The position numbers were made by a program, and so were the translations under genes. Source: Pseudorhodoferax soli (GTDB lineage Bacteria > Pseudomonadota > Gammaproteobacteria > Burkholderiales > Burkholderiaceae_C). Taken from it: a stretch of 64,000 nucleotides of DNA. This document shows, in pieces, positions 22,665 through 31,534 of the stretch (positions are counted from its first letter, which is position 1; each line of letters opens with the position of its first letter). The DNA is taken from assembly GCF_003337555.1 (NCBI RefSeq), contig NZ_QPJK01000003.1, positions 54,115 through 118,114 of the forward strand, read 5' to 3'. The notes below the pieces were generated by a model. That model made no database searches. It saw nothing but the letters and a program-made list of their open reading frames with translations, and was not told where the DNA came from.

Positions 22665-23249
22665 TCAGCGCCGACCGAACGGCGCCTGCCCGCGCCAGTA
22701 GCGCATCACCAGCCAGCCGCCCAGCAGCCCGCCCAGGTGGGCGAAGTGCGCCACGCCGCTGGCGCTGCCGGTCACGCCCAGCGTGAGTTCGATGGCGCCG
22801 TAGAGCATCACGAAGACCCAGGCCGGCATCGGGATCGGCGGCAGCAGCGGCGTGATGCGGCGCTGCGGGAACACCATGGCAAAGCCCATCAGCAGGCCGA
22901 ACAGGCCGCCCGAGGCGCCCACGGTGGGGGCCATGCTGCCCGTCATGCCGGTGACCAGCAGTTGCGCCAGCGCGGCCGTGCCCACGCTGGCGGCATAGAA
23001 CACGGCCAGCCGGCGCGAACCCCAGACGCGCTCGAGCTCGCCGCCGAACATCCACAGCCCGTACATGTTGAAGGCCAGGTGCATGAGGCTGCCGTGCAGG
23101 AAGGCATAGCTCGCCACCTGCCAGGGCATGAACATGCCCGACTCCAGCGGCCACAGCGCGAACCAGGCCAGGATGTCGCCGCCCAGCAGCATCTGGAGCA
23201 CGAACACGCCGATGTTGGCGATGAGCAGGTTCTGGATCAGTGGTGGCAT
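22665..23249 (-). CDS. Rhomboid-family intramembrane serine protease
   Basis: The 194-residue polytopic protein has six hydrophobic segments. The rhomboid catalytic motif GASGG (serine nucleophile) lies within MAPTVGASGGLFGLLMGFA. The partner histidine is in GVAHFAHLGGLLGG. The structural HGSLMHLAFNMYGLW segment of the loop-1/helix-2 region is also present. Family members cut membrane proteins within the lipid bilayer; the substrate is unknown. Confidence 0.9.
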   Translation of the reverse strand: MPPLIQNLLIANIGVFVLQMLLGGDILAWFALWPLESGMFMPWQVASYAFLHGSLMHLAFNMYGLWMFGGELERVWGSRRLAVFYAASVGTAALAQLLVTGMTGSMAPTVGASGGLFGLLMGFAMVFPQRRITPLLPPIPMPAWVFVMLYGAIELTLGVTGSASGVAHFAHLGGLLGGWLVMRYWRGQAPFGRR

Positions 23250-23304
23250 GCGGGCATGCTATGCGAGCCGGCTTGGCCGTCCGCCGGCTACGGGTTTGGC
23301 GCGC

Positions 23305-24126
23305 TCAGTAGCTGTCCGAGCGGCCCGCCGCGGCAGCTTGGTCGCGCCATTGGGCGGCGGTGTTGTCGGCACCGTTGCGCAGCAGCAGCATGTCCATGGC
23401 CACGGCCACGAACTGCGCGCCCTGGGCGATGCAGGCCCGGGCGCGCTCGGCATCGGCCATCAGGATGCCGGGGGCCTTGCCGGCGCGGCGGATGCGCCGG
23501 ATGGCGTCGTCGATGGCGGCGTCCACCTCGGGGTGGCGCGGCTTGCCCGGGTGGCCCATGCTGGCCGACAGGTCGGCCGGGCCGATGAAGATGCCGTCGA
23601 TGCCATCGATGGCGGCGATCGCCTCGATCTGCGCCAGCGCCTCGCGCGTCTCCACCTGCACCAGCAGGCAGATCTCCTCGTGCGCATGGTCCACGTAGCC
23701 GGCCGTGCGGCCGAAGTTGGTGGCGCGCGTGGAGCCGCCCATGCCGCGCACGCCGGCCGGCGCGTAGCGCGTGGCGCGCACGGCCGCCTGGGCCTCGTCG
23801 GCGTTCTGCACGAAAGGCAGCAGCAGGCTGCGCGCGCCGATGTCCAGGTAGCGCTTGATCAGCACAGTGTCGTTCCAGGCCGGGCGCACCACGGCCTCCA
23901 TGGGCGCGGCACCGGCCGCGGGCACGGCCGAGGCCACGGCCTGCAGCTGGTTCAGCATCAGCGGCACGTCGCTCGGGGTGTGCTCGGTGTCCAGCAGGCC
24001 CCAGTCGTAGCCGCTGCCGGCGATGAGTTCGGTGGCGTAGGGCGAGGCCAGCGTGGACCAGATGCCGATCTGCGTGCGGCCTTCGCGCAGCGCGCGTTTG
24101 AAGAGGTTGGGTTGCAAGCGATTCAC
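23305..24126 (-). CDS. HpcH/HpaI-family class II pyruvate aldolase
   Basis: About 273 residues if started at GTG 24126 (a family-like length; the frame is open to 24174 and ATG 24156 is possible). Motifs: RTQIGIWSTLASPYATELIAG, YDWGLLDTEHTPSDV with the metal-ligand glutamate, RPAWNDTVLIKRYLDIGA, VQVETREALAQIEAIAAIDGIDGIFIGPADLSASMGHPG. These are typical of 4-hydroxy-2-oxoheptanedioate / 2-keto-3-deoxy acid aldolases, which split 4-hydroxy-2-oxo acids into pyruvate and an aldehyde using a divalent metal. The neighbouring receptor, CoA-transferase and class II aldolase suggest a hydroxy-acid catabolic cluster. A hairpin-rich repeat block precedes it. Confidence 0.87.
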   Translation of the reverse strand: MNRLQPNLFKRALREGRTQIGIWSTLASPYATELIAGSGYDWGLLDTEHTPSDVPLMLNQLQAVASAVPAAGAAPMEAVVRPAWNDTVLIKRYLDIGARSLLLPFVQNADEAQAAVRATRYAPAGVRGMGGSTRATNFGRTAGYVDHAHEEICLLVQVETREALAQIEAIAAIDGIDGIFIGPADLSASMGHPGKPRHPEVDAAIDDAIRRIRRAGKAPGILMADAERARACIAQGAQFVAVAMDMLLLRNGADNTAAQWRDQAAAAGRSDSY

Positions 24127-24267
24127 TCCAGTGTTCAAAGATGCTAAGTCAGCTGCCATGCGCAAGATCGGCACGCAAGCAAAGGGTCAGAAGGCCGCGG
24201 AGCAGGCCACGCCAGTGCACCCGCGGGGCCGGCTCTGCCGGACCGCTGGGGAGGCCTTGCAGGCCGC

Positions 24268-24377
24268 GCCGGGCCAGTGGCCCGGCTCCTCGCCAGGCAC
24301 AAAAGGTCCACTGGACCTTTTGTGTCCGGGCTCGGCCCCTTGAGGGGGATGGGATGTCTACACGAAGTGAGACATCC
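24268..24377. repeat. Block of four palindromic hairpins (BIME-like interspersed element)
   Basis: Four inverted repeats occur within 110 bases: GCCGGGCCA/TGGCCCGGC (24268-24286, 1-base loop), CACAAAAGGTCCA/TGGACCTTTTGTG (24298-24324, 13-bp arms, 1-base centre), CCCCT/AGGGG (24336-24347) and GGATGTCT/AGACATCC (24352-24377, 10-base loop). The block begins 13 bases after the Bug gene stop and could terminate that transcript. The combination of perfect palindromes with no coding potential fits a mosaic interspersed repeat. No second copy was seen in this window. Confidence 0.7.
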
Positions 24378-24389
24378 AAACGGGGTGGT

Positions 24390-25379
24390 CTACTCAATCT
24401 TGATGTTGCCGGCCTTGACGACCTTGCTCCATTTGGCGACCTCGTCGTCGACGAAGCGCTGGGCGTCGGCCGGGCTGCCGGGCACGGCGGTGTTGCCGGT
24501 GGCGGCGAAGCGCTCGCGCACCTCGGGCAGCGCGAGGATGCCCTGCAGCTCGCGGTTCAGGCGCTCGACCAGGGCGGCGGGCAAGCCCGCGGGGCCGGCC
24601 AGGCCGGTCCAGGACTGCGCCACGACCTCGGCTTGGCCGGCCTCGGCCATGGTCGGCAGATCGGGCAGAAGGGTGTTGCGCTCGGGGCTGGTCACGGCCA
24701 GGCCGCGCAGCTTGCCGCCGCGCACCTGGGCGCCGGCCGAGGTCGCGTTGACGAACAGCAGGTCCACCTGGCCGCCGATCAGGTCGGTGATGGCCGGCGC
24801 GTCACCTTTGTAGGGCACGGCGTTGAAGTCGATGCCGGCAGCCTGCTTAAGCAGTTCCATCGACATGTGGCCCGACGAGCCGATGCCGGTCAGCGCGAAG
24901 TTGATCGAGCGCGGCTTGGCCTTGGACAGCGCCACCACGTCGGCCACGCTCTTGCCCTGGAAGGCCGGCGAGGCCAGCAGCACGTTGCCGGCGCGCGTGA
25001 CCATGCCGATGTGGGTGAAGTCCTTGCGCGCGTCGTACTTCACGTTCGGGTTCACGAGCTGGTTGATCGCATGCGTGCCCGGGCCGGTGACCACCAGCGT
25101 GTAGCCGTCGGCCGCGGCGCGCGCCACCTGCTCGGAGCCCAGCGAGCCGTTCACGCCGGGCCGGTTCTCCACCACCACGGGCTGGCCGAGCCGGCGCGAC
25201 AGCTGGTCGCAGACCAGGCGTCCGATCACGTCGGTCTGGCCGCCGGGCGGGAACGGAACGATGACGGTGATGGGCTTGGCCGGCCAGGCGGCCTGGGCCA
25301 TCAGCGCGGGCGCGGCGGTGGCGGCGAGCAGCAGTGCGAGGGCGCTGCGGCGGTGGCGCGAAGGGGTGCGTTCGTGCAT
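24390..25379 (-). CDS. Bug-family tripartite tricarboxylate transporter receptor
   Basis: This 329-residue periplasmic binding protein has a signal peptide (RSALALLLAATAAPALMAQA). Family motifs: WPAKPITVIVPFPPGGQTDVIGRLV, VVVENRPGVNGSLGSEQVARAAADGYTLV, MSMELLKQAAGIDFNAVPYKGDAPAITDLIGGQVDLLF, PTMAEAGQ. Bug receptors feed carboxylic acids to TctAB membrane partners or act alone as sensors; no TctAB genes are nearby. The start ATG at 25379 has AGGAG eight bases upstream. The expansion of this family is characteristic of Burkholderiales. Confidence 0.93.
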   Translation of the reverse strand: MHERTPSRHRRSALALLLAATAAPALMAQAAWPAKPITVIVPFPPGGQTDVIGRLVCDQLSRRLGQPVVVENRPGVNGSLGSEQVARAAADGYTLVVTGPGTHAINQLVNPNVKYDARKDFTHIGMVTRAGNVLLASPAFQGKSVADVVALSKAKPRSINFALTGIGSSGHMSMELLKQAAGIDFNAVPYKGDAPAITDLIGGQVDLLFVNATSAGAQVRGGKLRGLAVTSPERNTLLPDLPTMAEAGQAEVVAQSWTGLAGPAGLPAALVERLNRELQGILALPEVRERFAATGNTAVPGSPADAQRFVDDEVAKWSKVVKAGNIKIE

Positions 25380-25455
25380 GCGGGGAATCTCCTGGGTCGT
25401 TGTGGGTCGGCGGATGCCGCTGCGCGACCATACCCCAAGGATTCGGCCCAAGGGT

Positions 25456-26262
25456 TCAAGGGGCGATGCGGTGCAGCCGCTCGGCCAGCGTCGCACGCGA
25501 GAGCTCGCCGATGCGCGCGTCCACGAGCCGGCCCTCGCGGTCGAAGAAGTAGGTCGTCGGCAGCGCCCGGTGGCCGAAGGCCTGGCCGGCACTGGCCTTG
25601 GGGTCGAACAGCAGGTGATGCAACTGCAGCTGCTGGCCGGCCAGGTACTGCAGCACGCGCGCGGCGCTTTCGCCCTGGTTGGCGAAGACCACGTGCACGT
25701 CGGCCCGCTCGGCCTGCAGCTGCTGCAGCACCGGCATCTCACGCCGGCAGGGCGGGCACCAGGTGGCCCACAGGTTCAGCACCACGGGCTTGCCGCGGAA
25801 GGAGCGCAGGTCTACCGTGCGGCCGTCCACGGCCACCAGCAGCAGCGCCGGCAGGCTGCGCTGCTGCTGGAGGCCATGCCATTGCAATGCCAGCGTGCCC
25901 GCCAGCCACAGGCCGGTGGCCGCGGCCAGCGCGCGCAGCACGGGTCGGCGTTCGGGCCGGCGCACCGGCAGCAGCACGGCCGTGGCGAGCCAGCCGCCGA
26001 CGATGCCGGCCACCGGGCTCCAGCCGCCGTCGCGGATGTCCAGCGCCGACAGCGGCGCGGCGAGGTAGGCCTCGCGGTAGTTCCAGACGAAGGCCAGCCG
26101 TGCGCACAGCAGCGCGGCCAGCAGCACGCCCCACAGCCGCGGCTCGGTGTCCACGCCCAGCGGCCGCGCCAGGCGGCGGGCCAGCCAGAACGCCAGCAGC
26201 GTGCTGGCCAACACCAGCAGCACCGGTGCCGGCAGCACCACCGGGCCGAGCTGCAGGCTCAC
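25456..26262 (-). CDS. Membrane protein with Lgt-like N-terminus fused to TlpA-like thioredoxin domain
   Basis: About 268 residues from the GTG at 26262 (the frame is open to 26430). The first ~130 residues contain several hydrophobic helices (PVLLVLASTLLAFWLARR, GVLLAALLCARLAFVW) resembling the start of prolipoprotein diacylglyceryl transferase. They are followed by a periplasmic thioredoxin fold with FRGKPVVLNLWATWCPPCRREMPVLQQL (CPPC active site), PTTYFFDREGRLVDARIGELS and the cis-proline region ALPTTYF. It is probably a membrane-tethered disulfide reductase. An Lgt catalytic role is unlikely because the region is too short. Confidence 0.8.
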   Translation of the reverse strand: MSLQLGPVVLPAPVLLVLASTLLAFWLARRLARPLGVDTEPRLWGVLLAALLCARLAFVWNYREAYLAAPLSALDIRDGGWSPVAGIVGGWLATAVLLPVRRPERRPVLRALAAATGLWLAGTLALQWHGLQQQRSLPALLLVAVDGRTVDLRSFRGKPVVLNLWATWCPPCRREMPVLQQLQAERADVHVVFANQGESAARVLQYLAGQQLQLHHLLFDPKASAGQAFGHRALPTTYFFDREGRLVDARIGELSRATLAERLHRIAP

Positions 26263-26335
26263 TGGTGCACCCTTCGGCCTGCGGCCTGTCCCGCCAGGCG
26301 GGAGCGCGCTTGCTGGGGGCGGCCCGTCGCGGCGC

Positions 26336-27715
26336 TCATCTCCATGCAGGCGGGTGGCTGCCGGGCGGCATGGAGGGATGGCGGTAGCCCACCGTGGCGC
26401 GGCCCAGCTGCATGGCCGGCCGCACGGCACGGAGCTGGCCGAAGCCCGAGCCGCTGGTTTCGAGGAAGGGCGTGCGGTCCGGCATCGGCACCTGCAGCCC
26501 GCCCGGCACGCGGCCCAGGCCGCGCAGCCAGTGCCCGGTCTGCGCCAGCGAGACCTGCACGTGCCAGCTGCCGCCTTCGCGCTGCTGGCGCCACAGCGCG
26601 GCCGCGGCGCCGAAGGCCATCAGGAAGCCCGATGCCTCGTCGAGGATCTGCATGGGCATGGGCCGCGGTTGGCCGTCGCCCGCGGCTTCGCCCTCGGCCT
26701 GGTTGAAGCCCATGGCCGTCTGCACCAGCGAGTCGAAGCCGCGCCGCGCGGCCCAGGGGCCTTGCGCGCCATAGGCCGTCAGCGAGACACAGACCAGTCC
26801 GGGGCGCAGCGCGGCCAGCGCTTCGGGCCCGAATCCCAGTGCGGCCAGGCCGCCGGGCCGGTAGCCCTGCGAGAACACATGGGCCTCGGCCAGCAATGCG
26901 CGCAGCTGTGCCTGCCCGGTGTCGGTGCGCAGGTCGACCTGGGCCGAGCGCTTGCCCCGGCTGGTGTCGGCGATGGCGGCGATGTTGGGCAGGTGCGGGC
27001 TGTTCACGAGCAGCACCTCGGCGCCCAGCGCGGCCAGCGCGCGGCCACCGACCGGGCCGGCCAGGATGCGCGTGAGGTCGAGCACGCGCAGGCCGTCCAG
27101 CGGCAACGCGTCCGCCTGCAGGGGCGGCAGGGCCCGCGGCGGCGCGTCGCCGATGCGCGTGAGGGTGAACAGCGGCTGGGCGGCGATGGCCTGCGCCTGC
27201 GGCGTGGCGTCCCACTGGTCGAAGCTGCGCAGCGCGGTGGCGACGAGGCCGCGTTCGGCCGTGGCCTGCTCGAAGTCCAGCGCGCGCCAGCCCGCCAGCG
27301 CACGCTCTGCATCGCTGCGCTGGGCGGTGGACGGGTCCAGCCCCAGCAGGCGCAGCGCGCCCTCGCGGTGGTGGGCGAAGTTGGCGTGCAGGCGCACATG
27401 GCCGTCGGCGCAGCGGTACAGGCCGGAGAAGGCGTCCCAGAGGTCTGGCGCCTGGCCGTCCAGGCTGAACCAGCCGGTGCATTCCAACGCCGCATGCGCC
27501 ATGTCCACGGCCACGCGCTGGCGGGCCACGCCGCGTGCGTGGCCGAGTTCGGCAGCGGCCAGCGCCGCGGCCGCCATGCTGGCCTGGGCGGCGGTGCCCA
27601 CTGCGAAGGAGGAGGGGACGACCGGCTCCTGGCCGGTCAGCTGCAGTTCGGCCAGCGCGGCCTCGGGCAGGCCGGCCCCGGCCCAGATGGCGGCGACGGT
27701 TCGGGTGCTGTCCAT
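26336..27715 (-). CDS. CaiB/BaiF-family CoA-transferase
   Basis: The protein has 459 residues. The family III CoA-transferase core is clear: LDGLRVLDLTRILAGPVGGRALAALGAEVLLVNSP, DTSRGKRSAQVDLRTDTGQAQLRALLAEAHVFSQGYRPGGLAALGFGP, CVSLTAYGAQGPWAARRGFDSLVQTAMGF. About 200 N-terminal residues contain a second, weaker CoA-transferase-like half (RVAVDMAHAALECTGWFSLDGQAPDLWDAFSGLYRCADGHVRLH), giving the tandem arrangement seen in some members. It would move CoA between carboxylic acids. It starts 7 bases after the class II aldolase gene, so the two are co-transcribed. Confidence 0.87.
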   Translation of the reverse strand: MDSTRTVAAIWAGAGLPEAALAELQLTGQEPVVPSSFAVGTAAQASMAAAALAAAELGHARGVARQRVAVDMAHAALECTGWFSLDGQAPDLWDAFSGLYRCADGHVRLHANFAHHREGALRLLGLDPSTAQRSDAERALAGWRALDFEQATAERGLVATALRSFDQWDATPQAQAIAAQPLFTLTRIGDAPPRALPPLQADALPLDGLRVLDLTRILAGPVGGRALAALGAEVLLVNSPHLPNIAAIADTSRGKRSAQVDLRTDTGQAQLRALLAEAHVFSQGYRPGGLAALGFGPEALAALRPGLVCVSLTAYGAQGPWAARRGFDSLVQTAMGFNQAEGEAAGDGQPRPMPMQILDEASGFLMAFGAAAALWRQQREGGSWHVQVSLAQTGHWLRGLGRVPGGLQVPMPDRTPFLETSGSGFGQLRAVRPAMQLGRATVGYRHPSMPPGSHPPAWR

Positions 27716-27722
27716 GCCGGCC

Positions 27723-28442
27723 TCACAGCTGGCGCCGCAGCGCCGCGAAGAACAGTTCGGACTGCAGCCGCTCGCCCAGCGTCTGTTCGCACACGCGCGC
27801 CACCAGGTCGGGGTCGGCGCGCCGCAGCGGCCGGCCGGTGGACTGGGCCAGCACCTGGGCCATGCAGGCGCGCTCCAGGTAGTACAGGTCGTCGTAGGTG
27901 TGGTCGATGCGCGCGCCGCAGACCACCACGCCGTGGTTGGCCAGGAAGGCCACGTCGGCACCCTGCATGGCGCGTGCGATGCGCTCGCCCTCGGCGTTGT
28001 CCAGCGCCAGGCCGTTGTAGCGCGGGTCCAGCGCCACGCGGCCGTGGAAGCGCATGGCGTTCTGCGACAGGCAGCTGTCCAGCATGCCATCCTCGGTCAG
28101 CGTCAGCGCGGTGGCGTAGGGCATGTGGGTGTGCAGCACCACGGCCTGGCCGCACAGGCGGTGGATGGCGGCGTGGATGAACATGGCGGTGGGCTCTACC
28201 GCATGGCGGCCGGCCAGGCGCTCGCCATGGGCATCGACCATGACCACGTCGTCGGCCTGCACCTCGGACCACAGCAGGCCGCGGGGGTTCAGCAGGAAGC
28301 GGCCGCTGGCGTCGGGCAACTCCACGCTGAAGTGGTTGCAGACGCCTTCGGCCAGGCCGTGGTGGGCGGCGGCGCGCAGGGCCAGCGCCAGGTCCTCTCG
28401 CAGGGTGGTGACGGCCGGGCTGTTGAAATCGTTGGAATGCAT
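27723..28442 (-). CDS. Class II aldolase / adducin family protein
   Basis: The 239-residue protein starts MHSNDFNSPAVTTLREDLALALRAAAHHGLAEGVCNHFSVELP. Zinc-ligand histidines are in VVLHTHMPYATAL and in LANHGVVVCG, the two hallmarks of the fuculose-aldolase-like superfamily. The catalytic acidic residue after the HTH motif is less obvious, so decarboxylase or epimerase-like activity is also possible. It is the first gene of a minus-strand operon with the CoA-transferase and diverges from a small plus-strand gene at 28584. Confidence 0.87.
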   Translation of the reverse strand: MHSNDFNSPAVTTLREDLALALRAAAHHGLAEGVCNHFSVELPDASGRFLLNPRGLLWSEVQADDVVMVDAHGERLAGRHAVEPTAMFIHAAIHRLCGQAVVLHTHMPYATALTLTEDGMLDSCLSQNAMRFHGRVALDPRYNGLALDNAEGERIARAMQGADVAFLANHGVVVCGARIDHTYDDLYYLERACMAQVLAQSTGRPLRRADPDLVARVCEQTLGERLQSELFFAALRRQL

Positions 28443-28583
28443 GGGGACTCCGGTGGATGGCGCGGCCATTCTTGCAGGGCTTCGCCCGGGCTGCCGGTAG
28501 GCGTCTTCCACGCGGATGGCCTGTCGTCCGACAGGGCCGCCGCCGGCCCCCGCCCAGACTGGCGGCAACCACCGGAGGCCGCC

Positions 28584-28820
28584 ATGAACATCCGCGAGAA
28601 ACTGCAGGAACTCAGCATCTACGTGCCCGAAGCCGCGCAGCGCTACCGGCCCGGCAAGGGCTGCCTGGTCTGGCTGCCGGCCGAGGCCGAGGACGGATCG
28701 GCCGCGCTGTTCCTGATGCCCGTCACGCGCGAGCAGTACGAAGGGCTCATGGCGGCAGGCCTGGTCGGCAACGCCGGCTGGCATGTGGAGCAGCCCTATG
28801 TCGAGCCGCAGGCGCGCTGA
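28584..28820 (+). CDS. Small conserved-looking protein of unknown function
   Basis: The 78-residue protein (MNIREKLQELSIYVPEAAQRYRPGKG ... VEQPYVEPQAR) has a strong ribosome site, GGAGG six bases before the ATG. It is soluble and mixed-charge with no recognised domain. Its 3' end overlaps the next gene by 23 bases, which suggests coupled translation. Confidence 0.7.
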   Translation: MNIREKLQELSIYVPEAAQRYRPGKGCLVWLPAEAEDGSAALFLMPVTREQYEGLMAAGLVGNAGWHVEQPYVEPQAR

Positions 28821-29151
28821 GCGCGGGCTGCGCCGGGCGCTGCCCTGGGCCGTCGCGCTGGTGCTGGCCGGATGCGGCAGCTGGAACAAGCCCGGCGCCA
28901 CGCCGGACCAGCTGGAGGCCGACAAGGCAGCCTGCGGCGCCGAGGCCGCCAAGGCCTGGCCACCACGCCAGATGACGGCGCCGAGCTGGCCGACCGAGGC
29001 GGACCGCAAGTGCACCGACATCTACGGACAGGGCCCCTGCGCGCCGCTGGTCCAGCCGCCGGGTGCCTCCACCGACCTCAACGCCGGCGCGCGCAGCGCC
29101 GCCTTCGACCGCTGCCTGCAGTCCAGGGGCTACCGCTTCTCGTCCGGGTGA
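28798..29151 (+). CDS. Small lipoprotein
   Basis: 117 residues from ATG 28798. The N-terminal arginine-rich region and hydrophobic segment ALPWAVALVLAGCG end in the lipobox LAGC, so the protein is probably lipidated and held at the envelope. The mature part has four more cysteines (ADKAACGAEAA, DRKCTDIYGQGPC, DRCLQSRGYRF). No known function is recognised; the 'RCLQSRGY' ending is common in small Burkholderiales lipoproteins. Confidence 0.75.
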   Translation: MSSRRRAERGLRRALPWAVALVLAGCGSWNKPGATPDQLEADKAACGAEAAKAWPPRQMTAPSWPTEADRKCTDIYGQGPCAPLVQPPGASTDLNAGARSAAFDRCLQSRGYRFSSG

Positions 29152-29164
29152 GCAGCGGGCAGCC

Positions 29165-31360
29165 TCAGGCGGCAACGGCCTTGCGCTTGCAGGCCTCCTC
29201 CAGTGCGGCGAACAGCGCACCCGTCTCGTAGGGCTTGCGCAGCACCGTGGCCGAGAACTCCTGCAGGTTCTCGGCGTAGCCCGTGCTGACGACGATGGCG
29301 ATGCCGGGACGCTCGGCCGCGCACCAGCGCGCCAGGTCCACGCCGTTCATGCGGCCCGGCATCACGACGTCGGTGAACAGGATGTCGAAGGCGTTGCCGG
29401 CCTGCAGCACCCCCAGCGCTTCGTCTGCCGTGGCGCAGCGGCGCACCGCATAGCCTTCCTCCTCGAGCGCGGAGGCGACCATGGCCGAGACCAGCTTGTC
29501 GTCCTCGACCATCAGGATGCGCACGCCCGCCATGGGCGCGGGCGGCGCGGCCTGCGGCACAACGGCCGCAGCGTCGGGCCGCGCGGTCGCGACGGGCAGG
29601 TACAGGCGGATGCGCGTGCCCACGCCGAGATGGCTGGACAGGCCGATGTCGCCGCCGGACTGCTTGGCGAAGGCATGCACCTGGGCCAGCCCGATCCCGC
29701 TGCCCGAGCCCACGGGCTTGGTCGTGAAGTAGGGTTCGAACGCGCGGGCGCGGACCTCCTCGCTCATGCCGCTGCCCGTGTCGGCCACCTCCACGCGCAC
29801 GAAGCGTCCCGGACCCAGGTGCGCGGTCTCCTCGGCCTGCGCCTCCTGGGCGGCGATGTCGATGTGGCCGCCGGCCGGCATCGCGTCGCGCGCGTTGAAG
29901 ACCAGGTTGAGCAGCGCCATCTCGAACTGCACGGCGTCCACATGGACGGCGGGCAGCCCGGGCTCCAGCGAGGTGCTCAACACGATCGCCTCGCCGACGG
30001 CGGTGCGCGTGAGTTCCTGGCTCTTGAGCACCACGTCCGGAATGCTGACGGCGGTGGGTTCCAGCAACTGCACCCGGCCGAACGTCATGAGCTGCTTGAC
30101 GAGGTCGCGCGCCTTGGCGACGGCGCGCACGGCGCCGTCCAGCGTGCGCCGCTCCGGCCCGTCGGTCACGCGGCGCAGCAACAGGTGGTGCGCGGTGACG
30201 ATGGTCTGCAGCAGGTTGTTGAAGTCATGCGCGACACCGGCCGTCAGGCGCCCCACGAGTTCGAGCTTCTGGCTCTGTAGCAGCTGGGCCTGGGCATCCT
30301 GGGCGTGGGTCACGGCCTCGCGCACACGGCGCTCCAGCGTGGCATTGGACGCCTGGGCGCGTAGGCCGGCTTCGTGCAGGGCGCCGGCGATCTGGTCCAC
30401 CTCGGAAACGCCGGTCAGCAGCCGCGGCGGCACGCGGTGGTGCGCCAGGTCGCCGGCCGCGCTCTGCAAGGCGTCGACGGTGCGCCCGATCTTGCGCATG
30501 CCGCTCAGCGCCAGCAGGAGACCGAAGGCCAGCAGCAGCGCCGCCGCGCCCACGGCCTTGGCCGAGGCCTGCTGCGCCGCGGCCTCGAGCGCACTCATCG
30601 GCACGGAGACGATGACGGACCAGCCATAGGCGTTGGGCGGCGAGAGGTAGGTCATGGAGCGCACGCCGTCCAGCGTGGTCGACTCCGCAAAACCCGTGCC
30701 GCCGGACAGGATGCGCTGCTTGAACGCAGGCGAAGCCGAGACGCCGAACCATTTCCCCGGGTCGCGGCTGCGCGCCATGATCACCTGCTCGCTGTCGACC
30801 ACGGCCGCGAGCGCCTGGAACGGCCCCGGGTTGGCGTCCAGCGCCTGCTGCAGGACGGCCGGCTCGAACGCCACGCCCACGTTGTAGTGCTGCGGCACCA
30901 TGCCCGGTACCGGCACGAAAACGGTGATGGCCGGCGTCCTCGCCACGGGGGCCTTGGCGACGAAGAGCACCTTGGGCCCGGTCTCGGCCAGCGCCAGCGG
31001 CTTGGCGCGTGGCACGCGCGGGCCCGGGTACGGCGCCCTGGTGTTGAGGATCTGCGCCCCGGTGTCGACCAGCAGGGCCCAGGAGTCCGCGCCGGCCGTC
31101 GCGCTGCGCGCTTCCTCGTGCAGGCGCGCGAAGTCACCGTTGCGTGCCTCACCGGACGATGCCAGGGCCTGGGCCAGCACCGTGCGCCGGTCGAGCTCGC
31201 GCTCCACGGTGGTGGACACGCGCAGCCCGTACTCCTGCACCTGCCGCCGCGTGCCGGCGACCTGCTCGTTGTGCGTGTACCAGGTGAGCATGCCGAAGCC
31301 GGCCGCGGCGGGCAGCCAGACGGCAATGACCAGCAACAGCAGGCGCTTTCGGATGCTCAT
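29165..31360 (-). CDS. Hybrid sensor histidine kinase with C-terminal receiver
   Basis: The protein has 731 residues. Order: transmembrane helix (residues about 6-24), a large periplasmic dCache-like sensor (to about 265), second transmembrane helix (GAAALLLAFGLLLAL), coiled linker, HisKA with H-box GVAHDFNNLLQTI (histidine near 378), HATPase with NLVFNARDAMP, VADTGSGM and GSGIGLAQVHAFAKQSGG, and a receiver domain (MVEDDKLVSAMV, FTDVVMPGRMNGVDLA with the aspartate near 663, LRKPYETGAL). The 'HDFNN' H-box is the type found in kinases of the CckA-like hybrid group. The output partner is not adjacent. Confidence 0.9.
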   Translation of the reverse strand: MSIRKRLLLLVIAVWLPAAAGFGMLTWYTHNEQVAGTRRQVQEYGLRVSTTVERELDRRTVLAQALASSGEARNGDFARLHEEARSATAGADSWALLVDTGAQILNTRAPYPGPRVPRAKPLALAETGPKVLFVAKAPVARTPAITVFVPVPGMVPQHYNVGVAFEPAVLQQALDANPGPFQALAAVVDSEQVIMARSRDPGKWFGVSASPAFKQRILSGGTGFAESTTLDGVRSMTYLSPPNAYGWSVIVSVPMSALEAAAQQASAKAVGAAALLLAFGLLLALSGMRKIGRTVDALQSAAGDLAHHRVPPRLLTGVSEVDQIAGALHEAGLRAQASNATLERRVREAVTHAQDAQAQLLQSQKLELVGRLTAGVAHDFNNLLQTIVTAHHLLLRRVTDGPERRTLDGAVRAVAKARDLVKQLMTFGRVQLLEPTAVSIPDVVLKSQELTRTAVGEAIVLSTSLEPGLPAVHVDAVQFEMALLNLVFNARDAMPAGGHIDIAAQEAQAEETAHLGPGRFVRVEVADTGSGMSEEVRARAFEPYFTTKPVGSGSGIGLAQVHAFAKQSGGDIGLSSHLGVGTRIRLYLPVATARPDAAAVVPQAAPPAPMAGVRILMVEDDKLVSAMVASALEEEGYAVRRCATADEALGVLQAGNAFDILFTDVVMPGRMNGVDLARWCAAERPGIAIVVSTGYAENLQEFSATVLRKPYETGALFAALEEACKRKAVAA

Positions 31361-31534
31361 TTCTGGAGACGGGTGGTGTCCTTTTCGGCGGGTCGCATTA
31401 TGGGAGCTTGGCGGCTCCCTGCGCCGCCATCGTCCCGCCGCTGCGCAATGGCGGTCGGCCCCGGCTGACGCTGGACCGGTTCAGGGACCGCGCCGGCGCG
31501 CAGCCGGCAGGACGCCGCTGGAACGCCGGTCGGC
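31361..31534. other. Intergenic region without recognisable gene
   Basis: 174 bases upstream of the hybrid kinase. They probably hold its promoter and the 3' end of the small membrane-protein transcript. No hairpin with a T-run or clear promoter pair was seen. Confidence 0.3.
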
